Under the pieces are notes generated by a model. The model was given only the letters and a program-made list of their open reading frames with translations, made no database searches and was not told the origin of the DNA. A DNA stretch of 64,000 nucleotides, from NCBI RefSeq assembly GCF_016839145.1, contig NZ_CP069303.1, forward strand, positions 248,001 to 312,000. Direction: 5' to 3'. Shown in pieces: positions 48,634-59,826 of this stretch. Source of the DNA: Shinella sp. PSBB067 (GTDB lineage Bacteria; Pseudomonadota; Alphaproteobacteria; Rhizobiales; Rhizobiaceae). The number at the start of each line of letters is the position of its first letter. The first letter of the stretch is position 1. Both the position numbers and the translations under genes were made by a program.

Positions 48634-49272
48634 TCAGCCGGACGCCGGATCGGGGTGGGCACCGAAGAACCGCAGCGCCCACCGTCGGCCGTCGCTTGTG
48701 AGGGTCATCAGGCCGAGCGGCTCGACGTCGGCGCGCCAGACGGCGGTGAGCGGCGCCTGCAGGACATGGGCAAGGACGATCTTCAGCACGACGGCGTGGG
48801 TGACGGCGAGCCGGTGCCCGCCCGCTCCGTGCTGGCCGTCGAGCCATGCGGTGCATCGCGCGCGCACCGCCTCGAAGCTCTCCCCGCCATGCGGCGCAGA
48901 AGCAGGGTCCGTCATCCATTCCCGGAGGCCGGACGGCTCGTCCGCCGCGATCTCGTCGATGCGGCGGCCGTTCCACCGCCCGTAGTCGACATCGCGCAGG
49001 GCATCGCAGGGGGCCGGCGCGGCGGAAAGGAATGCCGCCGTCTCGCGCGCGGCGATCTCCGGCGCGCTGAACACCGCGTCGCTTGCCGGCAGCCGCCCGG
49101 CAAGCAGCCTCGCCCGCAGCGCCTCCTTCGGCAGGAGCGGTTCGTCGGAGGAAAGGCGGGACAGGCGGTTGGATGCTGTGGCGCCGCGGCACAGCAGCGT
49201 CAGCCGGCTTGCCCGTCCGTTGCGCCCGGTCCCGCCTTCCTGCATGTCATCGTTCACGTTCAACGGCTCCAT
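48634..49272 (-). CDS. histidine phosphatase-like protein with degenerate active site
   Basis: A protein of about 212 residues in the phosphoglycerate mutase / alpha-ribazole phosphatase superfamily. Later motifs are present: FSAPEIAARETAAFL, RDVDYGRWNGRRIDEIA (CobC-like) and RLAVTHAVVLKIVLAHVL with the second catalytic His. The first catalytic motif, normally RHG(E/Q)T, reads CRGAT here (TLLCRGATASN), so the phospho-accepting His is missing. The enzyme may be inactive or altered. Its site near a B12 riboswitch is suggestive of a cobalamin link, not proof. Start ATG 49272 is uncertain; ATG 49245 is possible. Confidence 0.75.
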   Translation of the reverse strand: MEPLNVNDDMQEGGTGRNGRASRLTLLCRGATASNRLSRLSSDEPLLPKEALRARLLAGRLPASDAVFSAPEIAARETAAFLSAAPAPCDALRDVDYGRWNGRRIDEIAADEPSGLREWMTDPASAPHGGESFEAVRARCTAWLDGQHGAGGHRLAVTHAVVLKIVLAHVLQAPLTAVWRADVEPLGLMTLTSDGRRWALRFFGAHPDPASG

Positions 49273-49347
49273 CGAGGCTCGAACGCGGATGCGCCCGAAG
49301 CACCCCGATAGAAGCGGATGCCGGCGCGAGAAGCCAGCGGAAATGCG

Positions 49348-50265
49348 CTAGGCTACGCCGAGGGCTTCGGCGGAGATCCAGAAGACCGCGTCCTGGGATT
49401 GCTCCGTTTCCAGCCAGACGAAGTCGAGATGCGGGAATTCCTCCTCGAGGATTTCGCGTCCCGAGCCGATCTCGCAGATCATGCCGCCTTCGGGATTGAG
49501 ATAGGCCGGCGCGTCCGCGAGGATGCGGCGGACGAGGTCGAGCCCGTCCTCGCCGCCGTCATGGGCCATTTTCGGCTCCGCGCGGAATTCCGGCGGATAG
49601 CCGTCCAGCGCTTCCTGATCGACATAGGGCGGGTTGGTGATGATGAGATCGTATGTCCGGCCGGCAAGCGGGGCGAAAAGGTCGCCTTCGAAAAGGTTCA
49701 CCTGCCCGGCGACATCGTGCTCGGCGATGTTCAGTTCGGCGACTTCAAGCGCATCGGCCGAAAGGTCGACGGCATCGACGGTCGCCGCGGGAAAGAATTT
49801 CGCGGCCAGCACGGCAAGGCAGCCCGAGCCGGTGCAGATGTCCACCACGCTTTCGACGGCCATCGGGTCGGGCAGGAAGGACGAGCCGTGCTCGCCGAGA
49901 TATTCGCTGAACAGGATTTCGCCGATATGCGAGCGCGGCACGATCACCCGCTCGTCGACATGGAAGCGCACGCCCTGGATATAGGATCGGCCGGTAAGGT
50001 AGGCGGAGGGCTTGCGGGTGGAAACGCGCGCCTCGATCCGCTCGGCCAGCAGCCGGCGTTCGGCCGGCAGCAGGCGGGCGTCGAGGAAGGGATCGAGCGC
50101 GTCGATCGGCAGGTCCAGCGAATCCAGCAGCAGGAAGGCCGCGTCGTCGCCGGCCGTCGTCGTGCCGTGGCCGTAGCTGAGGTCGGCGGCGTTGAAACGG
50201 GAGATCGCATAGCGCCAGTAATCGCGCAGCGTCACGAGTTCGTGGGTAATGTCGTCCTTTGTCAA
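49348..50265 (-). CDS. prmB: ribosomal protein L3 N5-glutamine methyltransferase
   Basis: A 305-residue SAM-dependent methyltransferase with the SAM motif DICTGSGCLAVLAA and the catalytic NPPYVDQEAL. The length and the N-terminal LRDYWRYAISRFNAADLSYGHGT match PrmB, which methylates Gln in uL3. I chose TTG 50265 because homology begins at TKDDITHELVTL and the next ATG upstream would overlap the divergent rsuA-type gene. Cytoplasmic; monocistronic. Confidence 0.9.
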   Translation of the reverse strand: MTKDDITHELVTLRDYWRYAISRFNAADLSYGHGTTTAGDDAAFLLLDSLDLPIDALDPFLDARLLPAERRLLAERIEARVSTRKPSAYLTGRSYIQGVRFHVDERVIVPRSHIGEILFSEYLGEHGSSFLPDPMAVESVVDICTGSGCLAVLAAKFFPAATVDAVDLSADALEVAELNIAEHDVAGQVNLFEGDLFAPLAGRTYDLIITNPPYVDQEALDGYPPEFRAEPKMAHDGGEDGLDLVRRILADAPAYLNPEGGMICEIGSGREILEEEFPHLDFVWLETEQSQDAVFWISAEALGVA

Positions 50266-50353
50266 CGGCGTCTCACTTCGGGCTTTGCGGATTTGGCTGG
50301 ACGACCCCGGCTTTAGAATGGCAAGGGCCTTTGGGTCAACCAAGGACGGCGAG

Positions 50354-51163
50354 ATGAAGGGCACCCGCAAGGCGCAGAAACCGAAAACCGGCCGTGAGGC
50401 CGGCCGGCCCGCGGGCGGAAAGCGGGTGACGCTGCCGCGCGCCCTCTCCAAGCTCGGCTTCTGCTCGCGCACGCAGGCCGAAGCGCTGGTCCGCGAGGGA
50501 CGGGTGACGGTCGGCGGCCGCGTGACGACGGACCTTGAGACCTGGGTCGACCTTTCCGATGCGGTGATCGCGGTGGACGGCAGGCGCGTCGCCGCCGAGG
50601 AGCGCGTCTACCTGATGCTCAACAAGCCGCGCGGCCTCGTCACCACGCGGCACGACCCGGAAGGCCGCCCGACGGTCTTCGATTGCCTGACCCATCTCGA
50701 CCATGCGCATCTTTCCCCCGTCGGCCGCCTCGACAAGGCGAGCGAGGGGCTCCTGCTCTTCACCAACGACACGGAATTCGCCCAGGCGCTGCTCGATCCC
50801 GGGACGCATGTCGCCAAGACCTATCACGTCCAGCTCGACCGCATCGCCGACGAGGCGATGCTTGACGCGATGGTGCACGGCGTAACACATGACGGCGATG
50901 TGCTGCGGGCGCGCAAGGCGCGCCTCCTGCGCGAGGGCGACCGCAATTCCTGGGTCGAGGTGGTGCTGGACGAGGGCAAGAACCGCCAGATCCGCCGCAT
51001 GCTGGACGCGCTGGACAGCGCCTGCCTGCGCCTCGTGCGTGTGGCGATCGGCGCCCTTGCGCTCGGCGATCTGGCGAAGGGCGCGGTGCGGCCCCTGACG
51101 CAGGAGGAGGTCGCGGATCTGCGCCGGCGCATAGCATCGCGGCGGACCGACAAGGCCGGCTGA
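50354..51163 (+). CDS. pseudouridine synthase, RsuA/RluB/E/F family
   Basis: The 269-residue protein has a basic N-terminal tail (1-25), an S4 RNA-binding domain (about 27-75, RALSKLGFCSRTQAEALVREGRVTVGG) and the catalytic domain with the Asp motif GRLDKASEGLLLFTND. The C-terminal EGKNRQIRRMLDAL is also diagnostic. It modifies rRNA; which site cannot be told. ATG 50354 follows AAGGACGGCGAG; ATG 50318 is possible. It diverges from prmB. Confidence 0.9.
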   Translation: MKGTRKAQKPKTGREAGRPAGGKRVTLPRALSKLGFCSRTQAEALVREGRVTVGGRVTTDLETWVDLSDAVIAVDGRRVAAEERVYLMLNKPRGLVTTRHDPEGRPTVFDCLTHLDHAHLSPVGRLDKASEGLLLFTNDTEFAQALLDPGTHVAKTYHVQLDRIADEAMLDAMVHGVTHDGDVLRARKARLLREGDRNSWVEVVLDEGKNRQIRRMLDALDSACLRLVRVAIGALALGDLAKGAVRPLTQEEVADLRRRIASRRTDKAG

Positions 51164-51286
51164 CGCGCCCCTTTTGATAAACATTACGAAAATATAATGA
51201 TCCCAAGGGCTTCTCCTCGGGGCCCTGCGGTGCCACATGTCAACAAAAGGGACGCGAGAGGCACGGCCTCGACATGTGGAACGCCG

Positions 51287-52564
51287 ATGACCAAGACCGC
51301 ACGACCGAAAACCGATGATAAGGCTGCCGACGGGGCCGGCCGCACCAACGTCACCTTCATGCCGGGCGCGGTTCCGCCGACGCGCCGCAAGCGGCGTTCG
51401 CGCGCCTGGATATGGCTGCCGGTGATCGCCATCCTCGCCGGTGCCGGCTATTACGGCTGGAAGGCCTATGCGCCCGCCGAGACGACGACCGCGATCATCA
51501 CCCAGCCCGTCGTGCGCGGCGACATCGAGAATGCGGTGACGGCGGTCGGCACGCTGGAGGCGGTCAAGTCCGTCGATGCCGGTGCGCAGGTGTCCGGCCA
51601 GCTCAAGGCTTTGCGCGTGGCGATCGGCGATACCGTGACGAAGGACCAGCTCCTCGCCGAGATCGACCCGGCGACCATCGAGAACCGCATGGAGATCAAC
51701 CGCGCGGAACTCGCCAATCTCCAGGCACAGCTCGTTTCCAAGAAAGCGCAGCTCGAATTCCGGCAGGCCAATATCGCCCGCCAGCAAAGCTTGGTGGCCG
51801 GCAACGCCGCGGCCAGGCAGGCGCTCGACCAGGCCGTGGCCGATCTTGCCGCGGCGGAGGCGGACGTCAACGCCACCGAGGCTCAGATCCGCAAGCAGCA
51901 GGCGACGCTGGCCGGCGATGAGGTCGACCTCGGCTATACCAAGATCTACGCGCCGATGGCCGGCACCGTCATCGCCAATCCGGTGAAGGAAGGCCAGACG
52001 CTGAACGCCGTCCAGTCCGCCCCCACCATCGTCACCATCGCCGACCTTTCCACCATGACCGTGCGCGCCGAGGTCTCCGAGGCCGATGTCGGCCGCCTTG
52101 CGGTGGGCATGGAGGCCTATTTCACGCTGCTCGGCCAGCCGGGCAAGCGTTTTGCCGGCAAGCTCCGGCAGATCGAGCCGTCCCCGACCGTCGAGAACAA
52201 TGTCGTGCTCTACAATGCGCTGTTCGACGTGCCGAACACGGACGGCGAGCTGATGATGTCGATGAGCGCGCAGGTCTTCTTCGTGCAGGCCGCAGCGCGC
52301 GACGTGCTGATCGTGCCGGCCGGCGCGGTGACGACGAAGCGCGCGGACGGCGGCGGCAAGCCGACGACGGAGGTGACGGTCGTGACCGCCTCCGGCGCGC
52401 AGGACGTGCGCGCGGTCGAGACCGGCATCCGCAACCGCGTCAGCGTCGAGGTGAAGAGCGGCCTTGCCGAGGGCGACAAGGTGATCGTCAGCGCGGGCGG
52501 CGGCAATGGCTCCGGCAGCGGCCGCAGCTCCGGACGCGGCATGCGCATGCCGCCGATGTTCTGA
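51287..52564 (+). CDS. macA: MacA-type periplasmic adaptor of ABC efflux pump
   Basis: A 425-residue adaptor with a cytoplasmic basic head, one N-terminal membrane helix (about 43-62), a barrel-sandwich/lipoyl domain, a coiled-coil hairpin (about 120-195, AELANLQAQLVSKKAQLEFRQAN...) and a C-terminal beta-barrel ending in a Gly/Ser/Met tail. The first residue is uncertain; ATG 51287 is chosen. The next gene, macB, is 9 bp downstream. It would link MacB to an outer-membrane channel that is not encoded here. Confidence 0.88.
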   Translation: MTKTARPKTDDKAADGAGRTNVTFMPGAVPPTRRKRRSRAWIWLPVIAILAGAGYYGWKAYAPAETTTAIITQPVVRGDIENAVTAVGTLEAVKSVDAGAQVSGQLKALRVAIGDTVTKDQLLAEIDPATIENRMEINRAELANLQAQLVSKKAQLEFRQANIARQQSLVAGNAAARQALDQAVADLAAAEADVNATEAQIRKQQATLAGDEVDLGYTKIYAPMAGTVIANPVKEGQTLNAVQSAPTIVTIADLSTMTVRAEVSEADVGRLAVGMEAYFTLLGQPGKRFAGKLRQIEPSPTVENNVVLYNALFDVPNTDGELMMSMSAQVFFVQAAARDVLIVPAGAVTTKRADGGGKPTTEVTVVTASGAQDVRAVETGIRNRVSVEVKSGLAEGDKVIVSAGGGNGSGSGRSSGRGMRMPPMF

Positions 52565-52573
52565 GGTGCGGCC

Positions 52574-54517
52574 ATGACGGCGCTCATCTCGCTTAGGGAC
52601 GTCACCAAGACCTTCTATAACGGCGATTTCGCCGTCGAGGTCCTGCACGGCGTCACGCTCGACATCGAGGCGGGGGAATTCGTCGCGATCATCGGCCAGT
52701 CCGGCTCGGGCAAGTCGACGCTGATGAACATCCTCGGCTGTCTCGACCAGCCGACCTCCGGCGACTACCTGATCGATGGCGAGGCCGTCGCCGATTTCGA
52801 GAGCGACGACCTCGCCGCGCTGCGCCGCCGCACCTTCGGCTTCGTCTTCCAGAGCTACAATCTCATCCCGACGGCCAGCGCCCGCGAGAATGTCGAGGTG
52901 CCGGCGATCTATGCCGGCCTACCGGCGCGTGACCGGCAGGAGCGGGCGGAAGCGCTGCTCGGTTCGCTGAAGCTCGGCGACCGGCTCGACCACCGCCCGA
53001 ACCAGCTTTCCGGCGGCCAGCAGCAGCGCGTCTCCATCGCCCGCGCGCTGATGAACGGCGGCCGCGTCATCCTCGCCGACGAGCCGACCGGCGCGCTCGA
53101 CAGCCAGAGCGGCGAAGAGGTGATGGCGCTCCTGCGCCGGATGCACGAGGACGGCCACACAATCATCCTCATCACCCATTCGCGCGAGGTGGCGGAAGCC
53201 GCCGACCGGCTGATCGAGATCCGCGACGGCCGCATCATCTCCGACCGTGCCCGCAAGGCCCGCCCCTCCGCGGAAGCCGCCGCCGGCCTGCAAAAGGCCG
53301 TGCAGGAAGGCTCCGCGGCCATTGCCGACATTTCCGAGGCGATCAAGATGGCCGTCCGGGCGCTGCACGCCAACCTCTTCCGCACGGTGCTGACGCTGCT
53401 CGGCATCGTCATCGGCGTCGGCTCGGTGGTGGCGATGCTGGCGATCGGCACGGGCGCGCAGAACTCCGTGCTGGACCGCATTTCCTCGATGGGCTCGGAC
53501 CTGCTTCTGGTGCGCCCCAGCATGGCGAGTTTCCGCGGCGCCGGCGGCAGCTTTCCCGTGACGCTCGTTCCCTCGGATGCCGACGCGATCCTCGAACTGC
53601 CGAACGTCGCCTTCGCCGTGCCGGAAATGACGAGCTCCGTCACGGTGCGCTACGGCAATATCGATTACCAGACGACCGCCAACGGCACGGTGCCGGCCTT
53701 CCCGCGCGCGAAATCCTGGAGCATCGCTTCCGGCGAATTCATCAACCAGGACGACATGGACACCTATGCGCCGGTCGTTGTGCTCGGCCAGACGGTGGCG
53801 AAGACGCTGTTCCCGAGCGGCGGCAATCCGCTCGGCCAGTATGTGCTGGTCAACAAGATCCCCTTCCAGGTGATCGGCGTGATGGCCGAGATGGGCGCGA
53901 GCGCCGGCGGCAACGACCAGGACGACGTGATGCTCGTGCCGCTTTCCACCGGCAGCATGCGGCTTTTCGGCCAGCGCAACGTGCGCACCATCACCGTTCA
54001 GGTCGCGGACGCCGCGGCCATCGACCTCACGCAGGATGCCATCCAGTCGCTGCTGAACGAGCGGCACAAGGCCGAGGATACGCAGATCACCAACATGTCC
54101 TCGGTGCGCGAGGCCTTCACCGAGACGTCGAACACGATGAAGCTCTTCCTCGGCTCGGTCGCGGCCATCTCGCTGCTCGTCGGCGGCATCGGGGTGATGA
54201 ACATCATGCTGGTGAGCGTGCGCGAGCGCACCCGCGAGATCGGCGTGCGCATGGCGACCGGCGCGCGGCGGCGCGATATCCTGCTGCAATTCCTCATCGA
54301 GGCACTCGTCGTCTCGGCCATCGGCGGGGCCATCGGCGTCGTGCTCGGCCTTTCCATCGGCGGGCTCGCCAAGGTATTCGGCATGCCCGTCAGCTTCACG
54401 GCCGGTCCCGTGGCACTCGCCTTCGCCTGTTCGTTCCTGACGGGCCTCGTCTTCGGCTACCTGCCGGCCCGCAACGCCTCGCATCTCCAGCCGGCCGTCG
54501 CGCTCAGCGCCGATTGA
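52574..54517 (+). CDS. macB: MacB-type ABC efflux ATPase/permease
   Basis: A 647-residue fusion of ATPase (1-230) and FtsX-type permease (about 260-647). Walker [10 protein letters not shown], signature [15 protein letters not shown], Walker [12 protein letters not shown]. The permease has one N-terminal helix, a large periplasmic domain and three C-terminal helices ([28 protein letters not shown]). It exports macrolides, peptides or siderophores in known systems; the substrate here is not known. Confidence 0.93.
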   Translation: MTALISLRDVTKTFYNGDFAVEVLHGVTLDIEAGEFVAIIGQSGSGKSTLMNILGCLDQPTSGDYLIDGEAVADFESDDLAALRRRTFGFVFQSYNLIPTASARENVEVPAIYAGLPARDRQERAEALLGSLKLGDRLDHRPNQLSGGQQQRVSIARALMNGGRVILADEPTGALDSQSGEEVMALLRRMHEDGHTIILITHSREVAEAADRLIEIRDGRIISDRARKARPSAEAAAGLQKAVQEGSAAIADISEAIKMAVRALHANLFRTVLTLLGIVIGVGSVVAMLAIGTGAQNSVLDRISSMGSDLLLVRPSMASFRGAGGSFPVTLVPSDADAILELPNVAFAVPEMTSSVTVRYGNIDYQTTANGTVPAFPRAKSWSIASGEFINQDDMDTYAPVVVLGQTVAKTLFPSGGNPLGQYVLVNKIPFQVIGVMAEMGASAGGNDQDDVMLVPLSTGSMRLFGQRNVRTITVQVADAAAIDLTQDAIQSLLNERHKAEDTQITNMSSVREAFTETSNTMKLFLGSVAAISLLVGGIGVMNIMLVSVRERTREIGVRMATGARRRDILLQFLIEALVVSAIGGAIGVVLGLSIGGLAKVFGMPVSFTAGPVALAFACSFLTGLVFGYLPARNASHLQPAVALSAD

Positions 54518-54520
54518 GGC

Positions 54521-55888
54521 TTAGCCGACCGCCGCAAGCCAGGCCGCGCGATAGGCCGCCAGCCCCGCAATATCGGTAGGCTTCACCCGCGTTTCCTGCG
54601 TTGCGACCGGCGCGATGCCGGTGAGCAGCGAAGCGCCCTGGCTGGTGCCGGTGGAGCCCGGCACGGCGATGCCCGGGCGGCCGGTCAATGCGGCCAAAAG
54701 AGTGAGGTAGAGCCGGTTCGCCGCAAATGGCCCCTCGACAATCGTCGGCCCTTTCGCCCCGATCAGGCCAAGGCAGGCCTCGTTCATCAGCGCGAGGTAG
54801 AGGCAGGCGGCGGCATGGCGCTCGGCGGGGCTCGCGCTCTCCGCGTTCAGCCATCGCCTTTGATGACCGGGGAAGGGGCCGGAGCCCGGCGCGACATTCG
54901 GCGTGAGCATCAGCTTCCTTTCGATCACCGCGGGCAGGGCCGCGAAGATAGCTTCATCCGCCACGCTGCCGATTTCCGCGGAGAGGATTTCGTACTCCCG
55001 CCCGCCCATGAAGCGGGAGGAGGGCACGGCGCGGCCATAGGCATCGACATTGGCGAGCGTGTCGCGCGCCGGATCGAGATGCTCCAGGTCGCCGCCGACG
55101 GCGAAGTTGATCACCCATGTGCCGGTCGAGGCGACCGAGAAAGGCGCCTGCCGCGCCACCAGATGCGGCAGCAGCGAGGCGTTGGAATCGTGGATGCCGC
55201 AATAGACGGGGACCGAGACGCCGATCGTTTCGGCAATCTCCGGCAGGACGGGACCGAGCGCATCGAAGGCCGGCCGGATCGGCGCCATCAGCGGGCGGAT
55301 GCCGAGCGTATCGACCAGCGAGGAATAGTTGCCCGTCTGCGGGTTCCAGAGATCGGTGTGGCAGCCGAGCGATGTCACCTCGTTCGCCGCGATGCCGGTC
55401 AGCCGTGCCGCCCAATATTGCGGGTAGGTCACGATGGTCGTCACCTTGGCGAAGGCCTTGGGAAACACGGTCTTCTGGTAGTGCAACTGCGCCCCGACAT
55501 TGAGGCCCATCGACAGGCGCGGCGAGCGCGTCTCCGCGAAGGGCGGGCGAAGCGCATCATAGGCCTCGCGGATCGCCTGCGGATAGTCGTGCTCGTAGTC
55601 GAGGACCGGCAGGGCGAGCCGGCCATCGGCATCGAGCAGTGCGGCGGAAGCGCCGTGCGTCGTGATCGAGATCGCGTCGAAGCCGGGTTCCCTCGCAAAG
55701 CGCCGGAAGGCGTCCAGCGTGAAGGCCCAGAGGGCTTCCGCATCGTAATGCGGATAGGGGCCGTCCTTCAGGACGGCGTTGGCCATCCGGGCGGCGGCGA
55801 CTTCCGCGCGCGTCGTAGCGTCGAGGACGACGACCTTGGCGTTGGTCTTGCCGATGTCGAGGACGGCGATGCGGGAACAGGCTGTCAT
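54521..55888 (-). CDS. rhaK: L-rhamnulose kinase (FGGY family)
   Basis: The 455-residue FGGY kinase begins with the nucleotide motif [16 protein letters not shown] and has the catalytic-region [14 protein letters not shown] and STGTWVI. It phosphorylates rhamnulose (or rhamnose, as shown for RhaK in Rhizobium leguminosarum where it is also needed for transport). The start overlaps the mutarotase stop (ATGA). It is last in rhaRSTPQUK. Confidence 0.92.
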   Translation of the reverse strand: MTACSRIAVLDIGKTNAKVVVLDATTRAEVAAARMANAVLKDGPYPHYDAEALWAFTLDAFRRFAREPGFDAISITTHGASAALLDADGRLALPVLDYEHDYPQAIREAYDALRPPFAETRSPRLSMGLNVGAQLHYQKTVFPKAFAKVTTIVTYPQYWAARLTGIAANEVTSLGCHTDLWNPQTGNYSSLVDTLGIRPLMAPIRPAFDALGPVLPEIAETIGVSVPVYCGIHDSNASLLPHLVARQAPFSVASTGTWVINFAVGGDLEHLDPARDTLANVDAYGRAVPSSRFMGGREYEILSAEIGSVADEAIFAALPAVIERKLMLTPNVAPGSGPFPGHQRRWLNAESASPAERHAAACLYLALMNEACLGLIGAKGPTIVEGPFAANRLYLTLLAALTGRPGIAVPGSTGTSQGASLLTGIAPVATQETRVKPTDIAGLAAYRAAWLAAVG

Positions 55889-56199
55889 GGCATGTGGAAG
55901 ACGGGAACGAGGTCGCTCTGGACGGGGGAATTGTCCGGGTTGGTCTCCATGATATCGGCCATGTGCGCCCACCAGCGCTTCATCACGGGATGCTCGGGCA
56001 GGGCCGGCATGGCATGATCTTCCTTCCGGGTGAGGATGCCGAAGAGGATGTTGGTTTCCGGGTCGAGATAGATCGAATAGTCGGACGCGCCGGCCTCGCG
56101 CAGCAGGGCGACCAACTCGGGCCAGATCGCGTCATGGCGCTTCCTGTATTCCGCTTCCATGCCGGGATGGAGCTTCATCTTGAAGGCGTGCCGTTCCAT
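55885..56199 (-). CDS. rhaU: L-rhamnose mutarotase
   Basis: A 104-residue protein of the RhaM/RhaU mutarotase family with the [23 protein letters not shown]... N terminus (active His near residue 22), [17 protein letters not shown] and [11 protein letters not shown]. It interconverts anomers of rhamnose. It overlaps neighbours on both sides by 1-4 bp. The symbol follows the rhizobial rha operon. Confidence 0.95.
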   Translation of the reverse strand: MERHAFKMKLHPGMEAEYRKRHDAIWPELVALLREAGASDYSIYLDPETNILFGILTRKEDHAMPALPEHPVMKRWWAHMADIMETNPDNSPVQSDLVPVFHMP

Positions 56200-57215
56200 C
56201 AGGCTTTCCTCGCATGCTTGATCCGGCGCGCGACGATCGGCAGGGCGATGGTGACGATCAGCAGCAGGCCGATGAAGATGGACATGACGATGCCGGGCAC
56301 ATTGAGGAGGCCGAGGCCGAAGGTGACGAGGCCCATCACGAAGGCGGCGATGACGACGCCGGCAATCGTGCCCGCCCCGCCGAGGATCGAGACCCCGCCG
56401 AGCACGACCATGGTCACGATCTCCAGCTCCCACCCTTGAGCGATGGAGGGGCGGGTGGAGCCGAGGCGCGAGGTGAGACAGACGGCGGCGATGCCGCTCA
56501 TCAGGCCGGTCAGCAGGAAGAGGATGAACTTGACCCGGTCGACCGGGATGCCGGAAAAGCGCGCGGCCACGGCGTTGTTGCCGATGACATAGACGTGGCG
56601 GCCGAAATTCGTCCGGTGCAGCAGCACGCCGAAGACCACGGCCATGACGAGGAAGAGCACGAATTCGAAGGAGAAGACCCAGACGACGTAGCCCTGGCCG
56701 AACCAGGCGAAGTCGGCGGGATATTTGCCGTAGGCCTGGTCGCCGAGCACGATGTAGGAAATGCCGCGGAAGAGGCTCATCGTTCCGATGGTGACGACGA
56801 TGGAGGGCAGCTTGAGGCCGGCGACGAGCAGGCCGTTGAACGAGCCGCAGGCAAGGCCGGTGCCGATGCCGATCAGGACGAGGCCGGGCGTGCCGACGCC
56901 CATCTGCACCGCCGCGCCCATGGCGGTCGAGGCGAGCGCGATGATCGCGGCGACGGAAAGGTCGATCTCGCCTGCGATGATCAGCAGCGCCATGGCGAAG
57001 GCGACCAGCGCCTTTTCGGTGAAGTTGAACGTCGCGTCCGAGAGGTTCCAGGCGTCGAGGAAATAGGGCGAGGCCAGCGAATTGGCGATGAAGATGAGGA
57101 CGGCCACGCAGAAGAGCAGCACTTCCCAGCTTGCCAGCAGCCGCTTCATCGGCGTGCCGAGCTGGTCGGGAATCTGGCGGCGGATCGTGGTTTCGCCCGG
57201 TGTCACTTGGTTCAT
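56199..57215 (-). CDS. rhaQ: rhamnose ABC transporter permease RhaQ
   Basis: A 338-residue CUT2 permease with the [18 protein letters not shown] hallmark (about 75-95), about nine helices. ATG 57215 overlaps the RhaP stop. It acts with RhaP, RhaT and RhaS. Confidence 0.93.
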   Translation of the reverse strand: MNQVTPGETTIRRQIPDQLGTPMKRLLASWEVLLFCVAVLIFIANSLASPYFLDAWNLSDATFNFTEKALVAFAMALLIIAGEIDLSVAAIIALASTAMGAAVQMGVGTPGLVLIGIGTGLACGSFNGLLVAGLKLPSIVVTIGTMSLFRGISYIVLGDQAYGKYPADFAWFGQGYVVWVFSFEFVLFLVMAVVFGVLLHRTNFGRHVYVIGNNAVAARFSGIPVDRVKFILFLLTGLMSGIAAVCLTSRLGSTRPSIAQGWELEIVTMVVLGGVSILGGAGTIAGVVIAAFVMGLVTFGLGLLNVPGIVMSIFIGLLLIVTIALPIVARRIKHARKA

Positions 57216-58207
57216 GCCAGCGTCTCCTTGGCGGCGCGGTCGCGCAGGATGATGCGGCCCTTCTTCTTCTCGGCGCGGGCGTTGAAGACGACGGCGAGGA
57301 TGATGACGACGCCCGAGATCGCCATCTGCGCGAAGGGCGAAATGCCGATGACGGGCAGCGCATTCTTGATGACCCCGAGGAAGAGCGCCCCGAGCACCGT
57401 GCCGATCACGCTGCCGATGCCGCCGGCAATGGAGATGCCGCCGATGACGCAGGCCGCGACGCTGTCCAGCTCGAAGCCGGCGGCGATGTCGACATAGGCC
57501 ACCGCATAGCGCGAGACCCAGAGGTAGCCCGAAAGGCCGGCGAGCGCGCCGGACAGCACGAAGGCGAGGAAGCGCGAGCGGCCGACATCGATACCGGCAT
57601 AGACGGCGGCCGTAGGGTTGCCGCCAGAGGCATAGGCGGCGCGGCCGAAGGGCGTGCGCGTCAGCACGAACCACATCATCAGCACGATGGCGATGGCGAG
57701 CCAGGAGAGGATCGGCAGGCCGAGCACGGGAAAGCGCGGCAGGTTGAGGAAATCGGGCGTCATCTGGTGGGCGTTCACCCAGCTGCCGCCCGACAGCACG
57801 AAGGCCATGCCGCGATAGATGGTGAGCGTGCCGAGCGTCACGACGATGGGCGGGATCTGCAAGAGCCAGACGAGGAAGCCGTTGATCGCGCCGAGCGCCG
57901 CGCCGATGCCGATGGCAAGCACGATGAGCAGCGCCAGCGGCAGGCCGGGATAGGCCGCGTCCAGCATGGCGACGGCCATGCCGGTGAAGGCGAGGTTGGC
58001 GGCGACCGAAAGGTCGATGGATTTCGTCAGGATCACCGTCATCTGGCCGAGCGCGAGGATGATCAGGATCGACGTGTCGTTGAAGATATTGGCAAGGTTG
58101 GCGGGGGCGGCGAAGCCGGCCGCGCGCGTCGCGAAACCGGCAATCATCACGAGGATGATCAGCGCCAGAAGGAGTTCACGGTTCTTGAGAAGACGCTGCA
58201 TGGTCAT
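57212..58207 (-). CDS. rhaP: rhamnose ABC transporter permease RhaP
   Basis: A 331-residue CUT2 permease with [19 protein letters not shown] (about 63-81) and multiple helices. GTAAGGGCGA precedes the ATG. It is one of the two permeases in the rhizobial rhamnose importer, where both are needed. Confidence 0.93.
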   Translation of the reverse strand: MTMQRLLKNRELLLALIILVMIAGFATRAAGFAAPANLANIFNDTSILIILALGQMTVILTKSIDLSVAANLAFTGMAVAMLDAAYPGLPLALLIVLAIGIGAALGAINGFLVWLLQIPPIVVTLGTLTIYRGMAFVLSGGSWVNAHQMTPDFLNLPRFPVLGLPILSWLAIAIVLMMWFVLTRTPFGRAAYASGGNPTAAVYAGIDVGRSRFLAFVLSGALAGLSGYLWVSRYAVAYVDIAAGFELDSVAACVIGGISIAGGIGSVIGTVLGALFLGVIKNALPVIGISPFAQMAISGVVIILAVVFNARAEKKKGRIILRDRAAKETLA

Positions 58208-58213
58208 TCGCCC

Positions 58214-59752
58214 TTACGCATTGCCGGTCGCCGCGCGCACCAGCGTTTCCGCCGTCAGCCCCTCGCGGTCGTACAGGCCGGCCATCAGCCCCTCGCGCAT
58301 CACCATCACGCGGTCCGACATGCCGAGGATCTCAGGCAGTTCGGAGGAGATCATCACGATGGAAAGGCCCTCGCCGGCAAGTTCGGAGATGAAGGCATGC
58401 ACGGCCGCCTTGGAGCCGATGTCGATGCCCTTGGTCGGCTCGTCGAGGATGATGACCTTCGGCTTGGTGGCGAGCCACTTGCCGATCACCACCTTCTGCT
58501 GGTTGCCGCCCGAAAGCGTGCCGACCGGCACGGAGAGCGCGGCGGCACGAAGATCCAGCCGCTCGGCATATTTGCGCGCCAGCGAAAACTCGTTGATCGC
58601 CTTCAGGAAACCGCGCGCCGAGGTGCGGGCGAGCGAGGGCAGCGACATGTTCTGGTAGATCGGCATTTCGAGCGCGAGGCCGTGGCGGCCACGCTCTTCC
58701 GGCACATAGACGATGCCGGCGGCAATCGCGTCGGCGGACGAGCGGATGGCGATCTCGCGTCCGTCGAGGAAGGTCTTGCCCGAGGCGGGCACGGTCATGC
58801 CGAACAGCGACTGACAGAGCTCCGAGCGCCCCGCGCCGATGAGGCCATAGACGCCGAGGATCTCGCCGCGCCGGAGCTCGAAGGAAATGTCGCGGAATTC
58901 CGTGTCGTGGCAGTAGCCCTCGACCTTGAACACGGTCTCGCCGATGGCGACCTTGCTCTTCGGGAAGACGTCATGCACGTCGCGGCCGACCATCAGCCGC
59001 ACGATCTCCTCCTGCGGCGTTTCCTTCAGCCGGCCCACGCCGACCATGCGCCCGTCGCGGAAGACGGCGTAGCTGTCGGCTATCTCGTAGAGCTCGTCGA
59101 ACTTGTGGCTGATGAAGAGGATGGCCTTGCCCTGCTTCTTCAGGTTCCCGACGATGCGGAAAAGGTCATCGATCTCCTTACGCGAAAGCGCTGCCGTCGG
59201 CTCGTCCATGATGACGATGCGCGCCTCGACGGAGAGCGCCCGGGCGATCGCCACCAGATGCCGCTGGGCGATCGAGAGGTCCTTCAGCTTGATCGTCGGA
59301 TCGATATTGCTTTCGAGCTGGTGCATCAGCGCGCGGGCGCGCTCGTTGATGGTCTTCCAGTCGATGAGGCCGAAGCGCGTGCGCGGCGCATGGCCGAGGA
59401 AGATGTTTTCCGCGACCGTCAGCTCGTCGAAAAGCACGGTCTCCTGATGGATGGCGGTAACGCCGGCGTCGATGGCGGCCTGCGCATTGGCGAAGGCGAC
59501 GGGCTTGCCGTCCATGACGATCTCGCCGTCATTGGGGCGATAGATGCCGGTGAGGATTTTCACCAGCGTCGATTTTCCCGCGCCGTTCTCGCCGATCAGC
59601 GCCGTCACCTCGCCGGGAGAGAGCGCGATATCGACGCCGTCGAGCGCCTTCACGCCGGGAAAGACCTGCGAGATGCCGCGCATCTCCAGGATGGGCGTCT
59701 GCGTGCTTGCGGACGTCGGGCCGGCATCGTGCTGTTGTGGTGCAGCGAGCAT
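58214..59752 (-). CDS. rhaT: rhamnose ABC transporter double ATPase RhaT
   Basis: A 512-residue CUT2 double ATPase. First domain GENGAGKST and VIMDEPTAALS, with the degenerate LSIAQRHLVAIARAL signature; second domain GLIGAGRSEL, LSGGNQQKVVIGKWL and VIILDEPTKGID. ATG 59752 is chosen; upstream codons run into a palindromic repeat. Confidence 0.93.
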   Translation of the reverse strand: MLAAPQQHDAGPTSASTQTPILEMRGISQVFPGVKALDGVDIALSPGEVTALIGENGAGKSTLVKILTGIYRPNDGEIVMDGKPVAFANAQAAIDAGVTAIHQETVLFDELTVAENIFLGHAPRTRFGLIDWKTINERARALMHQLESNIDPTIKLKDLSIAQRHLVAIARALSVEARIVIMDEPTAALSRKEIDDLFRIVGNLKKQGKAILFISHKFDELYEIADSYAVFRDGRMVGVGRLKETPQEEIVRLMVGRDVHDVFPKSKVAIGETVFKVEGYCHDTEFRDISFELRRGEILGVYGLIGAGRSELCQSLFGMTVPASGKTFLDGREIAIRSSADAIAAGIVYVPEERGRHGLALEMPIYQNMSLPSLARTSARGFLKAINEFSLARKYAERLDLRAAALSVPVGTLSGGNQQKVVIGKWLATKPKVIILDEPTKGIDIGSKAAVHAFISELAGEGLSIVMISSELPEILGMSDRVMVMREGLMAGLYDREGLTAETLVRAATGNA

Positions 59753-59826
59753 GTTCGGTTTCACCTTGAAGGCCCTCTCCAGCGAAGGGCCGGGCAATTG
59801 CGTGGGACGCACGGCGTCTCGGTTTT

